A DNA stretch of 64,000 nt, from the NCBI GenBank assembly GCA_022652485.1, contig JALCRK010000002.1, forward strand, positions 62,001 to 126,000, given 5' to 3'. A program made the translations under genes and the position numbers. Shown piece after piece: positions 36,797-45,072 of the stretch. This DNA is from Sphingobium sp. GTDB lineage: Bacteria > Pseudomonadota > Alphaproteobacteria > Sphingomonadales > Sphingomonadaceae. How positions within the stretch are numbered: the first letter of the stretch is position 1; every line of letters begins with the position of its first letter. The notes under the pieces were generated by a model. That model worked only from the letters and a program-made list of their open reading frames with translations. It ran no database searches and had not been told where the DNA came from.

Positions 36797-38911
36797 CTAC
36801 AGCGAAGCAGGCCGCTTCCGCCCTATTCCCTTGCTCGCGGCGATCATCACTTTCTGCGCCGCCTTGTCCTCAAGGCTTACGCCCGCGACCAGCGATATGC
36901 TGCCGTCATCCTCGCGCCGGGCGATGACAACCGCAAGCCCCAATTCACCGAACGGCAGGGCCGAGGTCTCCGCAATCTTGGCGCGATTGAGTTTGCGCAC
37001 AGCGCGGTCCAGACGGCGAAGCGAGCGGGACGCGGGCGATTCCGTCACGCCCTTGCGCGCCGCGCGCCTGTCCTGAACCAGCCCTTTGAGGCCGCCCTTG
37101 TAATGGGCCAGCAGCTCGGCCAGCTCGCCCCGCATCATCCCCGTTTCATTGGCATGATCGAGCGCGAGCGCATATTCCGCGAGGCGTGTCTTGTCGTAAT
37201 CGGCACCGAACACGAGCTTGACCACGGCGGTCATCGGGCTGCGCTCCTGCACCACGATCCCCGCGTCCTCCAGCATTTCCGCATAGTCGGCGGGTGCGCC
37301 CTGCGCGCTCAGCGCGAAATCATGAGCATGGCCGATGGCGCGATAGAGCGCGGCGCGGCTACGGGCATCGCAGTCGCGCACCTCGGCCGCACTGCTGCGC
37401 GCCGCCGCCAGAACATCGGCGAGATCGCCTTCCGCTGTTTCGCTCAGAATATGCTCCGGGATTTCTTGCTCCAGCTCAAGGCTGGAGAAATGGGGAGCGT
37501 CCTCCGCCGCATCGCCCGAGGCCTCGTCGGTCACTTCCGTAACAGCCAGCAGCGCGTCGAGATCGGTCAGGTCCGAGAGATCGCTGATATCTGTGAGATC
37601 GATATCGTCCAGAGCATGTTCTTCCGCGTCCTGCGTGGACGCGCCCAGAGCCGAAGCCTGAGCCGGAACTGGCGGAGCCGGGCTGTCGAAATCCATCCCC
37701 GCCAATATGTCGTCAATGTCAGTGATGTCGGTAATGTCGTCGATGCCATTCTGCGCCGTCTCGACCGTATCCTCGCCAGCCTCTTCGGCAACAGGATCGG
37801 GCTCCCCGCCCTTATCTTCGGCCTCGGGCGCCAGTTCGGCCAACAGATCATCGAGATCGAAGTCGTCCGAGACCGGCTCCGCCGCCTGCGCGGCGCCCGC
37901 TATTGCGTCTTCACCACTGTCCGGCATCAGAAAGGCTGCGAGATCGAGCGCATCGTCCACAGGCGTCGCTGCGTCCGGCATGGCGAGCAGATCGTCGAGC
38001 GAACCAAGGGCGTCGAGCTCGTCCAACGCGTCATCCGGTTCGGACATGGCGCTGCTCTCCACGTCCTCGGAAGCGAAGCCATCCAGATCCAGCGGCGGCA
38101 GATCAGCCAATGCATCCGTTTCGGCCGGGTGCGACGTTGGCTCCTCGTCGAAGCCGAAATCGCCATCATCCGCCAGCGCGGAGGCCTCGCCGGGCGAAGC
38201 GCCTGCTTCATCTACCAGGGCATCCAGATCGTCCAGCTCGATCAGGTCGTCGAGATATTCCTCCGCCCGGCCCTCGGTTGCGAAGTCGGACGTGGCGGAC
38301 GGCCCCTCGGCCCAGATCGGCGCGGCGGAACGGGGCAACGAGCTTGCCAGCGCCGCTTCCATTTCGGCGTCCAGCTGCTCTCTCAGACTGTCGCTGACGG
38401 CTTCCTTCCAGTTGATGACGCCATAGATGAAATCGATCGTCTCGTCGTCGGACGAGAAGGGCATCAATATGCCGCGATACTGGATCGAGACCCCGCGCTG
38501 ATTGACGAATTCCGCCTCGAAGCCGACCGGTGCGGCGTTGGCGATGATCTGCAAATAATGGTCCGTGAGCCGCGTCAGCAGCGAACGCGGCGGCACATCC
38601 GCCACCCGCTCGATCGGCCCGGTTATGCCGCACTCCTCGCGCACCGCAGAGCCAAGATACAGGATCGCGGGGTTTTCCAGCCCCATCGAGAAGTCCAGCA
38701 GCACGCTGTTGGCGCTGAAATCCTGTGTGTCCTCGGGGTTGAGATCCTCGATCGACGGCAGCGCCCGGTTGCCGAGCAGCGATACCCAGTAATTATAGGC
38801 ACGGACATGCATACGCCGCTCTTGCGACTGGATCATGGGCGGCGGCTCGATAGCACCGAAATCGTCGGCGTCATCCCCATCGAGATCGGCCTGACCGCGT
38901 AAACTATCCAT
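36797..38911 (-). CDS. PAS-domain protein with long acidic repeat region
   Basis: A 704-residue cytoplasmic protein. An N-terminal PAS-like domain of the PAS_5 type (YNYWVSLLGNRALPSIEDLNP to about residue 170) is followed by a very acidic low-complexity region (about 195-460) with repeated short units such as DDITDITDIDDIL and DIDLTDISDLSDLTDL. The C-terminal helical domain (about 470-704) is unrecognised and its end is basic. There is no kinase, GGDEF or EAL domain. A scaffold or cell-surface-polarity role is possible but not shown. A long antisense frame covers the same bases, but the PAS motif fixes this strand. Confidence 0.75.
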   Translation of the reverse strand: MDSLRGQADLDGDDADDFGAIEPPPMIQSQERRMHVRAYNYWVSLLGNRALPSIEDLNPEDTQDFSANSVLLDFSMGLENPAILYLGSAVREECGITGPIERVADVPPRSLLTRLTDHYLQIIANAAPVGFEAEFVNQRGVSIQYRGILMPFSSDDETIDFIYGVINWKEAVSDSLREQLDAEMEAALASSLPRSAAPIWAEGPSATSDFATEGRAEEYLDDLIELDDLDALVDEAGASPGEASALADDGDFGFDEEPTSHPAETDALADLPPLDLDGFASEDVESSAMSEPDDALDELDALGSLDDLLAMPDAATPVDDALDLAAFLMPDSGEDAIAGAAQAAEPVSDDFDLDDLLAELAPEAEDKGGEPDPVAEEAGEDTVETAQNGIDDITDITDIDDILAGMDFDSPAPPVPAQASALGASTQDAEEHALDDIDLTDISDLSDLTDLDALLAVTEVTDEASGDAAEDAPHFSSLELEQEIPEHILSETAEGDLADVLAAARSSAAEVRDCDARSRAALYRAIGHAHDFALSAQGAPADYAEMLEDAGIVVQERSPMTAVVKLVFGADYDKTRLAEYALALDHANETGMMRGELAELLAHYKGGLKGLVQDRRAARKGVTESPASRSLRRLDRAVRKLNRAKIAETSALPFGELGLAVVIARREDDGSISLVAGVSLEDKAAQKVMIAASKGIGRKRPASL

Positions 38912-39134
38912 TGGCGCACCTGTTCCTCAACCCGGGCAATAGACTGCCTCAGTGTCGAACCCTGCCACGCATATGGTTAATAAACGCTAAAAGTGGGGAG
39001 AGACGCGTACCCTGCCGCTCGGGCACATACCCCTTCGGTGATGAACAGAGCACATGCCACGGTTCCGGCTTGCCAGCCCCCGCGCCTGCTGTTATGCGCC
39101 GCGCTGCAGCTGCCGGCTACATACCGGCACCCGC

Positions 39135-39210
39135 GCCGCTTTAGCTCAGTTGGTAGAGCATCGCATTCGTAATGCGGGGGTCACGTGTTCGAGTCACGTA
39201 AGCGGCACCA
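39135..39210 (+). tRNA. tRNA-Thr(CGT)
   Basis: A complete 76-base cloverleaf. The acceptor stem GCCGCTT (39135-39141) pairs with AAGCGGC (39200-39206), then A and encoded CCA. The D arm is GCTCAGTTGGTAGAGC, the anticodon loop TTCGTAA has CGT at 39168-39170, and the T loop is TTCGAGT. The anticodon CGU reads ACG (Thr). Gene-poor accessory-looking DNA follows, so it could be an island attachment site. Confidence 0.97.
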
Positions 39211-39971
39211 CCTTCCTAGAGGTCTTTCAGCAGGGAAAAGCGCGGGATACGGGCGAAAGACCGTATCCGTGGGAGCTGTACTTGGGTCCGACTTGGGTGA
39301 CTTTGGGCAGGGATATGAACCTGACCCACGCTATACCCATATAAGATGGATGGAGGCGGCTGATCCGAGCGAACAATCCGCATGTTAATTGCGATGGCGC
39401 AATAATACGGAGATGATTTAAAGTTCAGGTTCCTGCTTCGCCCCTCCCGGTAATCACATCACCACCCCGAACCTGCACGCTTTCATGGCGTTAGAATCCG
39501 GGAGAGGGTACTTCTCCTTCCTGACCGCCAGCGGAACGTGAATATGCCTTATCGCTTCGATCTTCGGGCGTTCCACGATCACCGATCGAGCTTCAAGGCG
39601 TGGATCGCATCGCGCTCGACCCTCGCGCCGATTGGGAGTGGTTGACCATCCTGCCGGTACCCGCTGAGGAGCGGAAAGCCTGCTGCTACAACGGTGGGCG
39701 GGCAACCAACCCAACCCGCGATGGTTATTGGCGTAAGAGCCACGATAGATGGTCACGTTTTCAGGATGTGACTCCAGCGCCGCAAGTGTCGCCTCATAAG
39801 CGCTGCCAATCTCAATGTCGACTGGACCGGCGTGGCGGGCAATTCCCTCGAAAGAAGTGACTATGGCTGCCTAACTACGCCGACCAGACCGGCGACGATC
39901 CCGGCCGCCATCACTGGAAGCGCGATGCAGATGGCGGCGCTGTATGCGTGATTGATCCCTCAACGCCACAT
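39211..39971. other. Gene-free stretch downstream of tRNA-Thr
   Basis: No frame here has convincing family features. It holds a hairpin GGATACGG/CCGTATCC around 39244-39272, a short GTCCGACTTGGGTGA-like run near 39290 reminiscent of island junctions, and only broken frames after that. Composition is mixed. It looks like decayed accessory DNA. No integrase and no repeated tRNA 3' end were found. Confidence 0.5.
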
Positions 39972-40007
39972 AAAAAGGCTACGGCACCCATAGGGGGTAC
40001 CGTAGCC
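39972..40007 (-). terminator. Rho-independent terminator, leftward
   Basis: GGCTACGG (39977-39984) pairs with CCGTAGCC (40000-40007), with further pairing inside. On the minus strand it is followed by TTTTT (39976-39972). It lies about 195 bases after the outer-membrane protein gene and probably ends that transcript. Confidence 0.75.
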
Positions 40008-40201
40008 AGTAACGCAGGCCGTTTTACAGGAAAACAGCCTCCGGGTCGCCTCGAAATTTCGATATTACTCAGGCAAGCACACTACCACTCACCATCGAGG
40101 CGGGGTGATTGGCATCTCCGGCCAGACAACCGAACAAAAGTTCGGTCGGATCAAAGCATATATTCCGCGATCCGATAGCGTCGAATGGCCGACAACTTGC
40201 G

Positions 40202-40900
40202 TCAGAAACGATAGCCGACCGAAAGCTGAAGGATCGGATAGACCTTGTAGCCGTCGATGTCGTCGTTGACACTCCGCCGCTCTGCATCGAGGTCGGCCGT
40301 CAAAGTGGCACAAGTCGGCGGCGGGGATGCACCGGCACATACGCCTGTAATCGTTAGTGGCTTGATCTTGACGCTACCCTGAAAGAGCGCACCCGCCTCG
40401 ACGCCGAATACCAGCCCGTTTGAAAGACCGCCGCCATAGCCGAGCGTCAGGGCAGGCGCGACATTCTTGATGTCAGTATCGGCGCGGAGGGTGCCGATAT
40501 CCGTCGCGGAGTAGGTGGTACCGTTGATGGTGTAGCTGGTGCCGCTATTCGGGCTCGCGATGCCGCGCGCCTTGTTGCCGTTGATGCGCAGGCCGCCGGA
40601 AACACGGAAACCGCCACCAAAGGGATAAACATCGAGCATGACGCCGCCAGACTGCAATTTTACCTTGCCGTCATAGGTAATGTCATCGGAATCAATGTCG
40701 CGACTGATCGACAGAAAGGTAGCATTTCCTCGAACGCCCAAGCGCTCCGAGATCCGGTAGCTGACTTCCGGGCCAATGCCGAGCGTTCCCGCCGTGATGC
40801 CCAGTTTCAGCCGGGCGTCCGTATCCTGGGCGTTCGCGACAGATGAAAGGCTGATAACCGCGGTAGCCCATAGTGCGGCGATGAAAGTACTCCGTTTCAT
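40202..40900 (-). CDS. Outer-membrane beta-barrel protein
   Basis: A 232-residue protein. The signal peptide (MKRSTFIAALWATAVISLSSVANA, cleaved near residue 24) precedes an eight-strand-like barrel rich in alternating residues, such as YRISERLGVRGNATFLSI and LQSGGVMLDVYPFGGGFRVSGGLRI. It ends in LSVGYRF, the C-terminal aromatic needed for BAM assembly. It resembles small OmpA/OmpW-type barrels, but no specific family is recognised. A hydrophilic segment with two cysteines (CAGASPPPTC) is probably an external loop. It is divergent from the LuxR pair with palindromes between. Confidence 0.75.
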   Translation of the reverse strand: MKRSTFIAALWATAVISLSSVANAQDTDARLKLGITAGTLGIGPEVSYRISERLGVRGNATFLSISRDIDSDDITYDGKVKLQSGGVMLDVYPFGGGFRVSGGLRINGNKARGIASPNSGTSYTINGTTYSATDIGTLRADTDIKNVAPALTLGYGGGLSNGLVFGVEAGALFQGSVKIKPLTITGVCAGASPPPTCATLTADLDAERRSVNDDIDGYKVYPILQLSVGYRF

Positions 40901-40961
40901 GTATTCCCCCTTGTGAGATTTGAATGGCGCGCGAACGTCTATGGCGAGCGATGCGAGCTGT

Positions 40962-41059
40962 CCTCCCCAATATTGGGGAGGCCGATTGAAAAAAGGGTCA
41001 CTATTAAAGGAAATGTTCTGGAATTACATTTCCTTGAAATATTAATGACATAATTATGT
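40962..41059. promoter_or_regulatory. Three palindromes between the barrel gene and the LuxR pair
   Basis: In the 242-base divergent gap there are three perfect dyads. CCTCCCCAATATTGGGGAGG (40962-40981) is a 20-base palindrome of the size of LuxR-type boxes. AAGGAAATGT/ACATTTCCTT (41007-41016 and 41026-41035) has a 9-base spacer. ACATAATTATGT (41048-41059) is a 12-base palindrome in AT-rich DNA. They are likely operators for one or both neighbouring transcription units. Confidence 0.6.
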
Positions 41060-41142
41060 AAGCCAGATCACCGGATTGACAGGATGATTTGTACCATCAA
41101 CACAGCAATACTGATGATTGCGGCGATGACCTGGCGGGAGTT

Positions 41143-42255
41143 ATGATTTCGTCTGACGATATACAAACAATTATCAGCGGCGCTCAGTCCGCCGCTCTCG
41201 ATGACAGCCTGTGGCAAGGCTGGGCTGAGAACATCATTAATGCTTCAGATAGTTCTGGTGCCAATTTTGTAGTGATCAGCAAACCGTCCAATTTGATAGT
41301 GCGATCTCATCCCTTCATAGATAATCCAAAGGGATATGAAGAATATCTCGAAGGCATGGTTTTACATGACCCGCAATGGCCAAGATGCATAAGTGAACAC
41401 CGTTGCTCGGTATACACAGATCGCGACCATGTTGATCTGACCCGCCCCGACACACGCGACTATATGCAATGGCAATATGACAGGTTCCGTTTCGACTCGC
41501 ACATAACAATGGCGATGAATATCGACGCCGATTTCACCGTTGGTTTCTCGATCCATTTTGATCGACCCAATGCTGGAATGGCCGAAGCACTGCGCCCCCT
41601 CTATGGTAGGATGCTGCCACAGGTAGCAAGTGCGATGAAGCTTGGATTCAGCCATTCGGAATTGATGACTAAAGCCTATTGGGAGGGCTTGAGCGCGCGA
41701 GAGGATCATCGCGCCGTTATTCTTCTAGACGAAAATGGCCGGATGATACGGTGCAATTCCCGCGCTGAACACCTGCTGGCTGATGCACAGATGATCCGTG
41801 TCAAGGATCGACGGCTGAAAAGTGCCGCCGCACCCTTTGACGCCAGGTTCGAAGTGCTGACCACCCGCGCGATTGCTCGGATATCGCCGCTGGGCGGTGC
41901 GATCCGGCTAACTGGAGCAATCGATCAGACCAAAGCTGCGGTTGCCGAGTTTTTCCCATTGAACCGCGCTCGTCGCTTTATGGCGCTCGCCGAGCCCGCA
42001 GCGCTTGTCATCATCACCGACATCGCGCCGCCAATGAACGTTCGCAGCAACTGGCTGCAGGATATTTTCGACTTCACGCCAGCAGAGCTACGTGTGGCTG
42101 AATGGCTGGTGCAGGGCATGGGCGACGATCTTATCGCCCATGAATTGGGGATCGCGGTTTCGACCGCACGCACACATATCAAATCCATTCTCGGCAAAAC
42201 CCAGACGCGCAGCAAGGCGGAACTGGCGCACCTGCTCACGATGATCGTCCGGTGA
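41143..42255 (+). CDS. LuxR-family regulator, tandem paralogue 1
   Basis: A 370-residue regulator. The N-terminal sensory region (about residues 1-200) has no recognised ligand-binding family; a PAS-like segment (AVILLDENGRMIRCNSRAEHLL) follows near 205. The C-terminal LuxR helix-turn-helix is FTPAELRVAEWLVQGMGDDLIAHELGIAVSTARTHIKSIL. It is too long for the classic acyl-homoserine-lactone receptor (about 250 residues). The start at 41143 matches the paralogue's MISSDD start; in-frame ATG 41089 is less likely. The 5' part has lower GC than neighbouring genes. Confidence 0.82.
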   Translation: MISSDDIQTIISGAQSAALDDSLWQGWAENIINASDSSGANFVVISKPSNLIVRSHPFIDNPKGYEEYLEGMVLHDPQWPRCISEHRCSVYTDRDHVDLTRPDTRDYMQWQYDRFRFDSHITMAMNIDADFTVGFSIHFDRPNAGMAEALRPLYGRMLPQVASAMKLGFSHSELMTKAYWEGLSAREDHRAVILLDENGRMIRCNSRAEHLLADAQMIRVKDRRLKSAAAPFDARFEVLTTRAIARISPLGGAIRLTGAIDQTKAAVAEFFPLNRARRFMALAEPAALVIITDIAPPMNVRSNWLQDIFDFTPAELRVAEWLVQGMGDDLIAHELGIAVSTARTHIKSILGKTQTRSKAELAHLLTMIVR

Positions 42256-42268
42256 GGCGCTGGCGGCC

Positions 42269-43378
42269 ATGATTTCGTCGGACGACCTGCAAACAATCAT
42301 AAATGGCGCACAAGCGGCGGCACTTGATGACAGCCTATGGCAGAGCTGGGCGGAAGGCATCATCCGGAAGGTTGGCAGCACCGGTGGCATTATTGGCCTC
42401 GTCGATCAGACGAACAAGGTTATCGAGCGTCCACAGAGCTTCTTCGAGGACGTGCGCGGCTTTGAGGAATATGTCAGCGAGATGATCGCGTTCGACCCGC
42501 AAATCGTCAAAAACCTCAATGCAAAAGGAACGGGCGTTTACACTGACGACGAGCATGTCGATCTCAGCAATCCGCATGTGCGCGAATATATGAAGTGGCA
42601 GGCCGACCGCCTGAACTTCCACACGCACATCACCCTGCATGCACAGGCCGACCCCACGCATATGGCCGCGATTTCCATCCACTTCCCGAAGGAGCACGCC
42701 GAACGCGCCAAGCAACTGAAAGCCGCCTATCTCCAGATGCTGCCCGATGTGTCCAACGCCATGCGGCTGGGGTTTTCGATGTCCCATATACTGACCCAAG
42801 CCTATTGGGACGGCTCGCAGGCACTGCTGGATGGACGCGCCGCGTTTCTGCTCTGCGAATATGGGCGCGTCCTGTTCCTCAATCAGGCGGCAGAAAATAT
42901 CGTGCGTGATGGATCGCTGCTCAATCTCAAGGGCAGGCGATTGTCCTGCACTTTTCCCGCCCAGAATGCGCGGCTTCAAAACATGATACGGGCTGGCATA
43001 CTCCATAATGCCCCACGCGGCAGCGTCATGCAGCTCGGGCAGCCACATGACGACTCATTGCAGATCGCGGAGATATTTCCGGTCAATCGCGCCCGCAGGC
43101 TGATGGCTGTTTCAGAGCCGGCAGCCCTGCTCGTTATTACGCGCCCTGGCCAATCCTCCCCAATGATAGAACACAGGCTGAAGGAAGCCTTGGGGCTGAC
43201 CGAAACCGAAGCCCGCGTTGCCGTCTATCTGACAAGCGGGACGGGTGACAATGCCATTGCCCTTGCAATGGGTATCGCCGTGTCCACGGTGCGGACGCAT
43301 GTGCGCTCCATCCTCGCCAAAGCACATGTTCACAGCAAATCCGAACTCGCCCATTTGCTCACGATGATCGTCCGGTGA
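42269..43378 (+). CDS. LuxR-family regulator, tandem paralogue 2
   Basis: A 369-residue copy of the preceding gene, 13 bases downstream. The openings match closely (MISSDDLQTIINGAQAAALDDSLWQ), as do the middle (CEYGRVLFLNQAAENI) and the helix-turn-helix (LTETEARVAVYLTSGTGDNAIALAMGIAVSTVRTHVRSIL). Both genes end with the same DNA and peptide (LAHLLTMIVR). The sensory halves have drifted more than the HTH, so different signals with similar DNA targets, or heterodimers, are plausible. Probably one transcript with the first. Confidence 0.82.
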   Translation: MISSDDLQTIINGAQAAALDDSLWQSWAEGIIRKVGSTGGIIGLVDQTNKVIERPQSFFEDVRGFEEYVSEMIAFDPQIVKNLNAKGTGVYTDDEHVDLSNPHVREYMKWQADRLNFHTHITLHAQADPTHMAAISIHFPKEHAERAKQLKAAYLQMLPDVSNAMRLGFSMSHILTQAYWDGSQALLDGRAAFLLCEYGRVLFLNQAAENIVRDGSLLNLKGRRLSCTFPAQNARLQNMIRAGILHNAPRGSVMQLGQPHDDSLQIAEIFPVNRARRLMAVSEPAALLVITRPGQSSPMIEHRLKEALGLTETEARVAVYLTSGTGDNAIALAMGIAVSTVRTHVRSILAKAHVHSKSELAHLLTMIVR

Positions 43379-43640
43379 AAGAGCGTTGCGGCTACCGCTG
43401 CGACGGGGAAGATCCTCCGTCAATTCGATGCGCTCGCTCTCTGACCTTATGTCATGCCCCCCCATTGACCGCTGGAGATGTGACGCACGAGACAACCGGG
43501 CCGATGGAAATACTTTCGAGCAACAATGCACCACTAAACCAACATTATTTAGTGCAAGGCAGTCCTGCACCCAATGTCTTGGCGCCGTTTGCCGTAATAA
43601 ACAATTTCTCACGGCCATCGCGCGAAGGGGCGCTGTTCTG

Positions 43641-43829
43641 ATGGCAACAAACTATGCTGACTATATTGCGTTGCTCGCGACCGCGCAGGAGCTAAGAGGA
43701 AAATATGGTAGCAGTGCCCCGGCTCGTATTTGGCGATGTGCTCGAATGCTTAGAGAAAACGGCGATATAAGATCGACAAAAATCTGTATTCAACTGGCTG
43801 AAATCACCGAGGCCATGATTATTGAATGA
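43641..43829 (+). CDS. Small hypothetical protein, 62 residues
   Basis: Begins MATNYADYIALLATAQELRG and is helical, with a basic middle (PARIWRCARMLRENGD) and two cysteines. There is no recognised family. The start at 43641 is chosen because upstream frame has no protein-like features. It lies between the LuxR pair and the IS630 remnant and may be island cargo. Real coding is uncertain. Confidence 0.4.
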   Translation: MATNYADYIALLATAQELRGKYGSSAPARIWRCARMLRENGDIRSTKICIQLAEITEAMIIE

Positions 43830-43926
43830 AGTTAGCACTTTGTTTCGGGTTGGTAGAATCGCGAGGGATTCCCAAGCGGGCTTGGATGTGATTCATCTTG
43901 GCTGCTGGGCGGGAGGCTAGCCAATC

Positions 43927-44396
43927 ATGCAGAAAGCCTATTCCGATGATTTGCGGGTGCGCATTGTGCGGGCGGTGGACGCGGGCGCGCCGCTATGGCC
44001 GCAGCCTGCGCGGGCAGTGGCTGGTCATGTCAGTGCCCTACGGTCATTGGAAAACTAACACCTTCATCGCCGGGCTGCGTCACGACCGCATTGACGCGCC
44101 CTGCGTGATCGACGGGCCGATCACCGGCGAACTCTTCCACGCCTATGTCGAGCAGTTTCTCGCACCCTCGCTCGCGCGCGGCGCCGAGCTGCTGTACCTC
44201 CCGCCCTACGGCCCAGGCATGAACCCGTTCGAGCAGATGTTCGCAAAGCTAAGGCGCCGCTTCGCAAAGCCGCCGTCCGTTCCTTCGACAAGCTCTGGAT
44301 ACCGTCGGACTGCTGCTCGACGCCTTCAGTCCAAACGAATGCGCCAACTACCTCAAAAACTCTGGACATGTGCAACCTGGGCGGGAAATACTCTAG
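43927..44396 (+). pseudogene. IS630-family transposase remnant
   Basis: The N-terminus MQKAYSDDLRVRIVRAVDAG is the opening helix-turn-helix of IS630 transposases. After about 75 bases the frame jumps to the DDE domain (MSVPYGHWKTNTFIAGLR, VIDGPITGELFHAYVEQFLAPSL). The segment that should hold the second catalytic Asp is deleted, joining directly to LLYLPPYGPGMNPFEQMFAKL. Two frame changes follow; the true C-terminus DAFSPNECANYLKNSGH is out of frame. It is therefore dead by deletion and frameshift. It ends at CTAG, the target sequence favoured by IS630, at 44393-44396. Confidence 0.85.
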
Positions 44397-44974
44397 GGTT
44401 GCAGTTCCACATCCCAATAGAGCCAGTCATGCCAGCTTTCGTGCAGGTGGCCGGGCGGGAAGGCGCGGCCATGCTCCTGCAACTGCCATGTTGTCGGGCG
44501 GATGGGATCGACATGCAGTTTCATATGCGCCTCTTTCGGCGTGCGCCCGCCCTTCCTCAGGTTGCATGGCGAGCAGGCGGTGGCGACATTTTCCCAGGTG
44601 GTGCGCCCGCCCGCGCGGCGGGGGATGACGTGATCGAAGGTCAGATCCTTCGGGCTGCCGCAATATTGGCACTGAAACTTGTCGCGCAGAAACAGGTTGA
44701 AGCGGGTGAAGGCCGGATACTGGCTGGGGCGCACATATTGCTTGAGCGCGATCACCGACGGAATCTTCATCTGAAAACTGGGGGAATGCACCTCCCGCTC
44801 ATAGCTGGAAACGATGTCCACCCGATCCAAAAAAACCGCCTTGATGGCGGTTTGCCAGGGCCACAGGCTCAAGGGATAATAGCTCAGCGGTGTATAATCG
44901 GCATTGAGCACGAGCGCCGGGCAGCGCTCCACATGCCAATGGTCTTCCGGTCTTATAAGGTCGGGATGATACAT
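44393..44974 (-). CDS. HNH endonuclease family protein
   Basis: A 193-residue protein. The HNH core runs CQYCGSPKDLTFDHVIPRRAGG to ENVATACSPCNLRKG (about residues 105-150), with two CxxC zinc ligands and the catalytic DH pair. The preceding part (RCPALVLNADYTPLSYYPL) is typical of the widespread, single-copy bacterial HNH family of unknown role. The stop codon (CTA on the plus strand, 44393-44395) overlaps the terminal CTAG of the IS630 remnant, but the protein looks full length. Confidence 0.88.
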   Translation of the reverse strand: MYHPDLIRPEDHWHVERCPALVLNADYTPLSYYPLSLWPWQTAIKAVFLDRVDIVSSYEREVHSPSFQMKIPSVIALKQYVRPSQYPAFTRFNLFLRDKFQCQYCGSPKDLTFDHVIPRRAGGRTTWENVATACSPCNLRKGGRTPKEAHMKLHVDPIRPTTWQLQEHGRAFPPGHLHESWHDWLYWDVELQP

Positions 44975-45072
44975 AAACGTCTCGTTCCCCCTTGTTGCGC
45001 CCGCCTATTCGCCGATAAGCATGACAGGGCCATGACAGCATTAACCATCCCCCGCCGTCAAGAGTCTGTGTG

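Noticed and set aside
37103..38902. 599-codon plus-strand frame
   Set aside because: Antisense to the PAS protein. The PAS motif on the minus strand and the low-complexity acid codons explain the open antisense frame.
39830..39960. tmRNA-like or small membrane-protein signal after tRNA-Thr
   Set aside because: A few suggestive bases and a short hydrophobic antisense frame, but no acceptor stem, tag sequence or start codon context.
39135..40201. Integrated element with integrase at tRNA-Thr
   Set aside because: No integrase gene and no duplicated tRNA 3' end could be found.
44975..45005. LexA-like GTTC-N7-TTGC upstream of the HNH gene
   Set aside because: Only half of the direct repeat matches the required GTTC.
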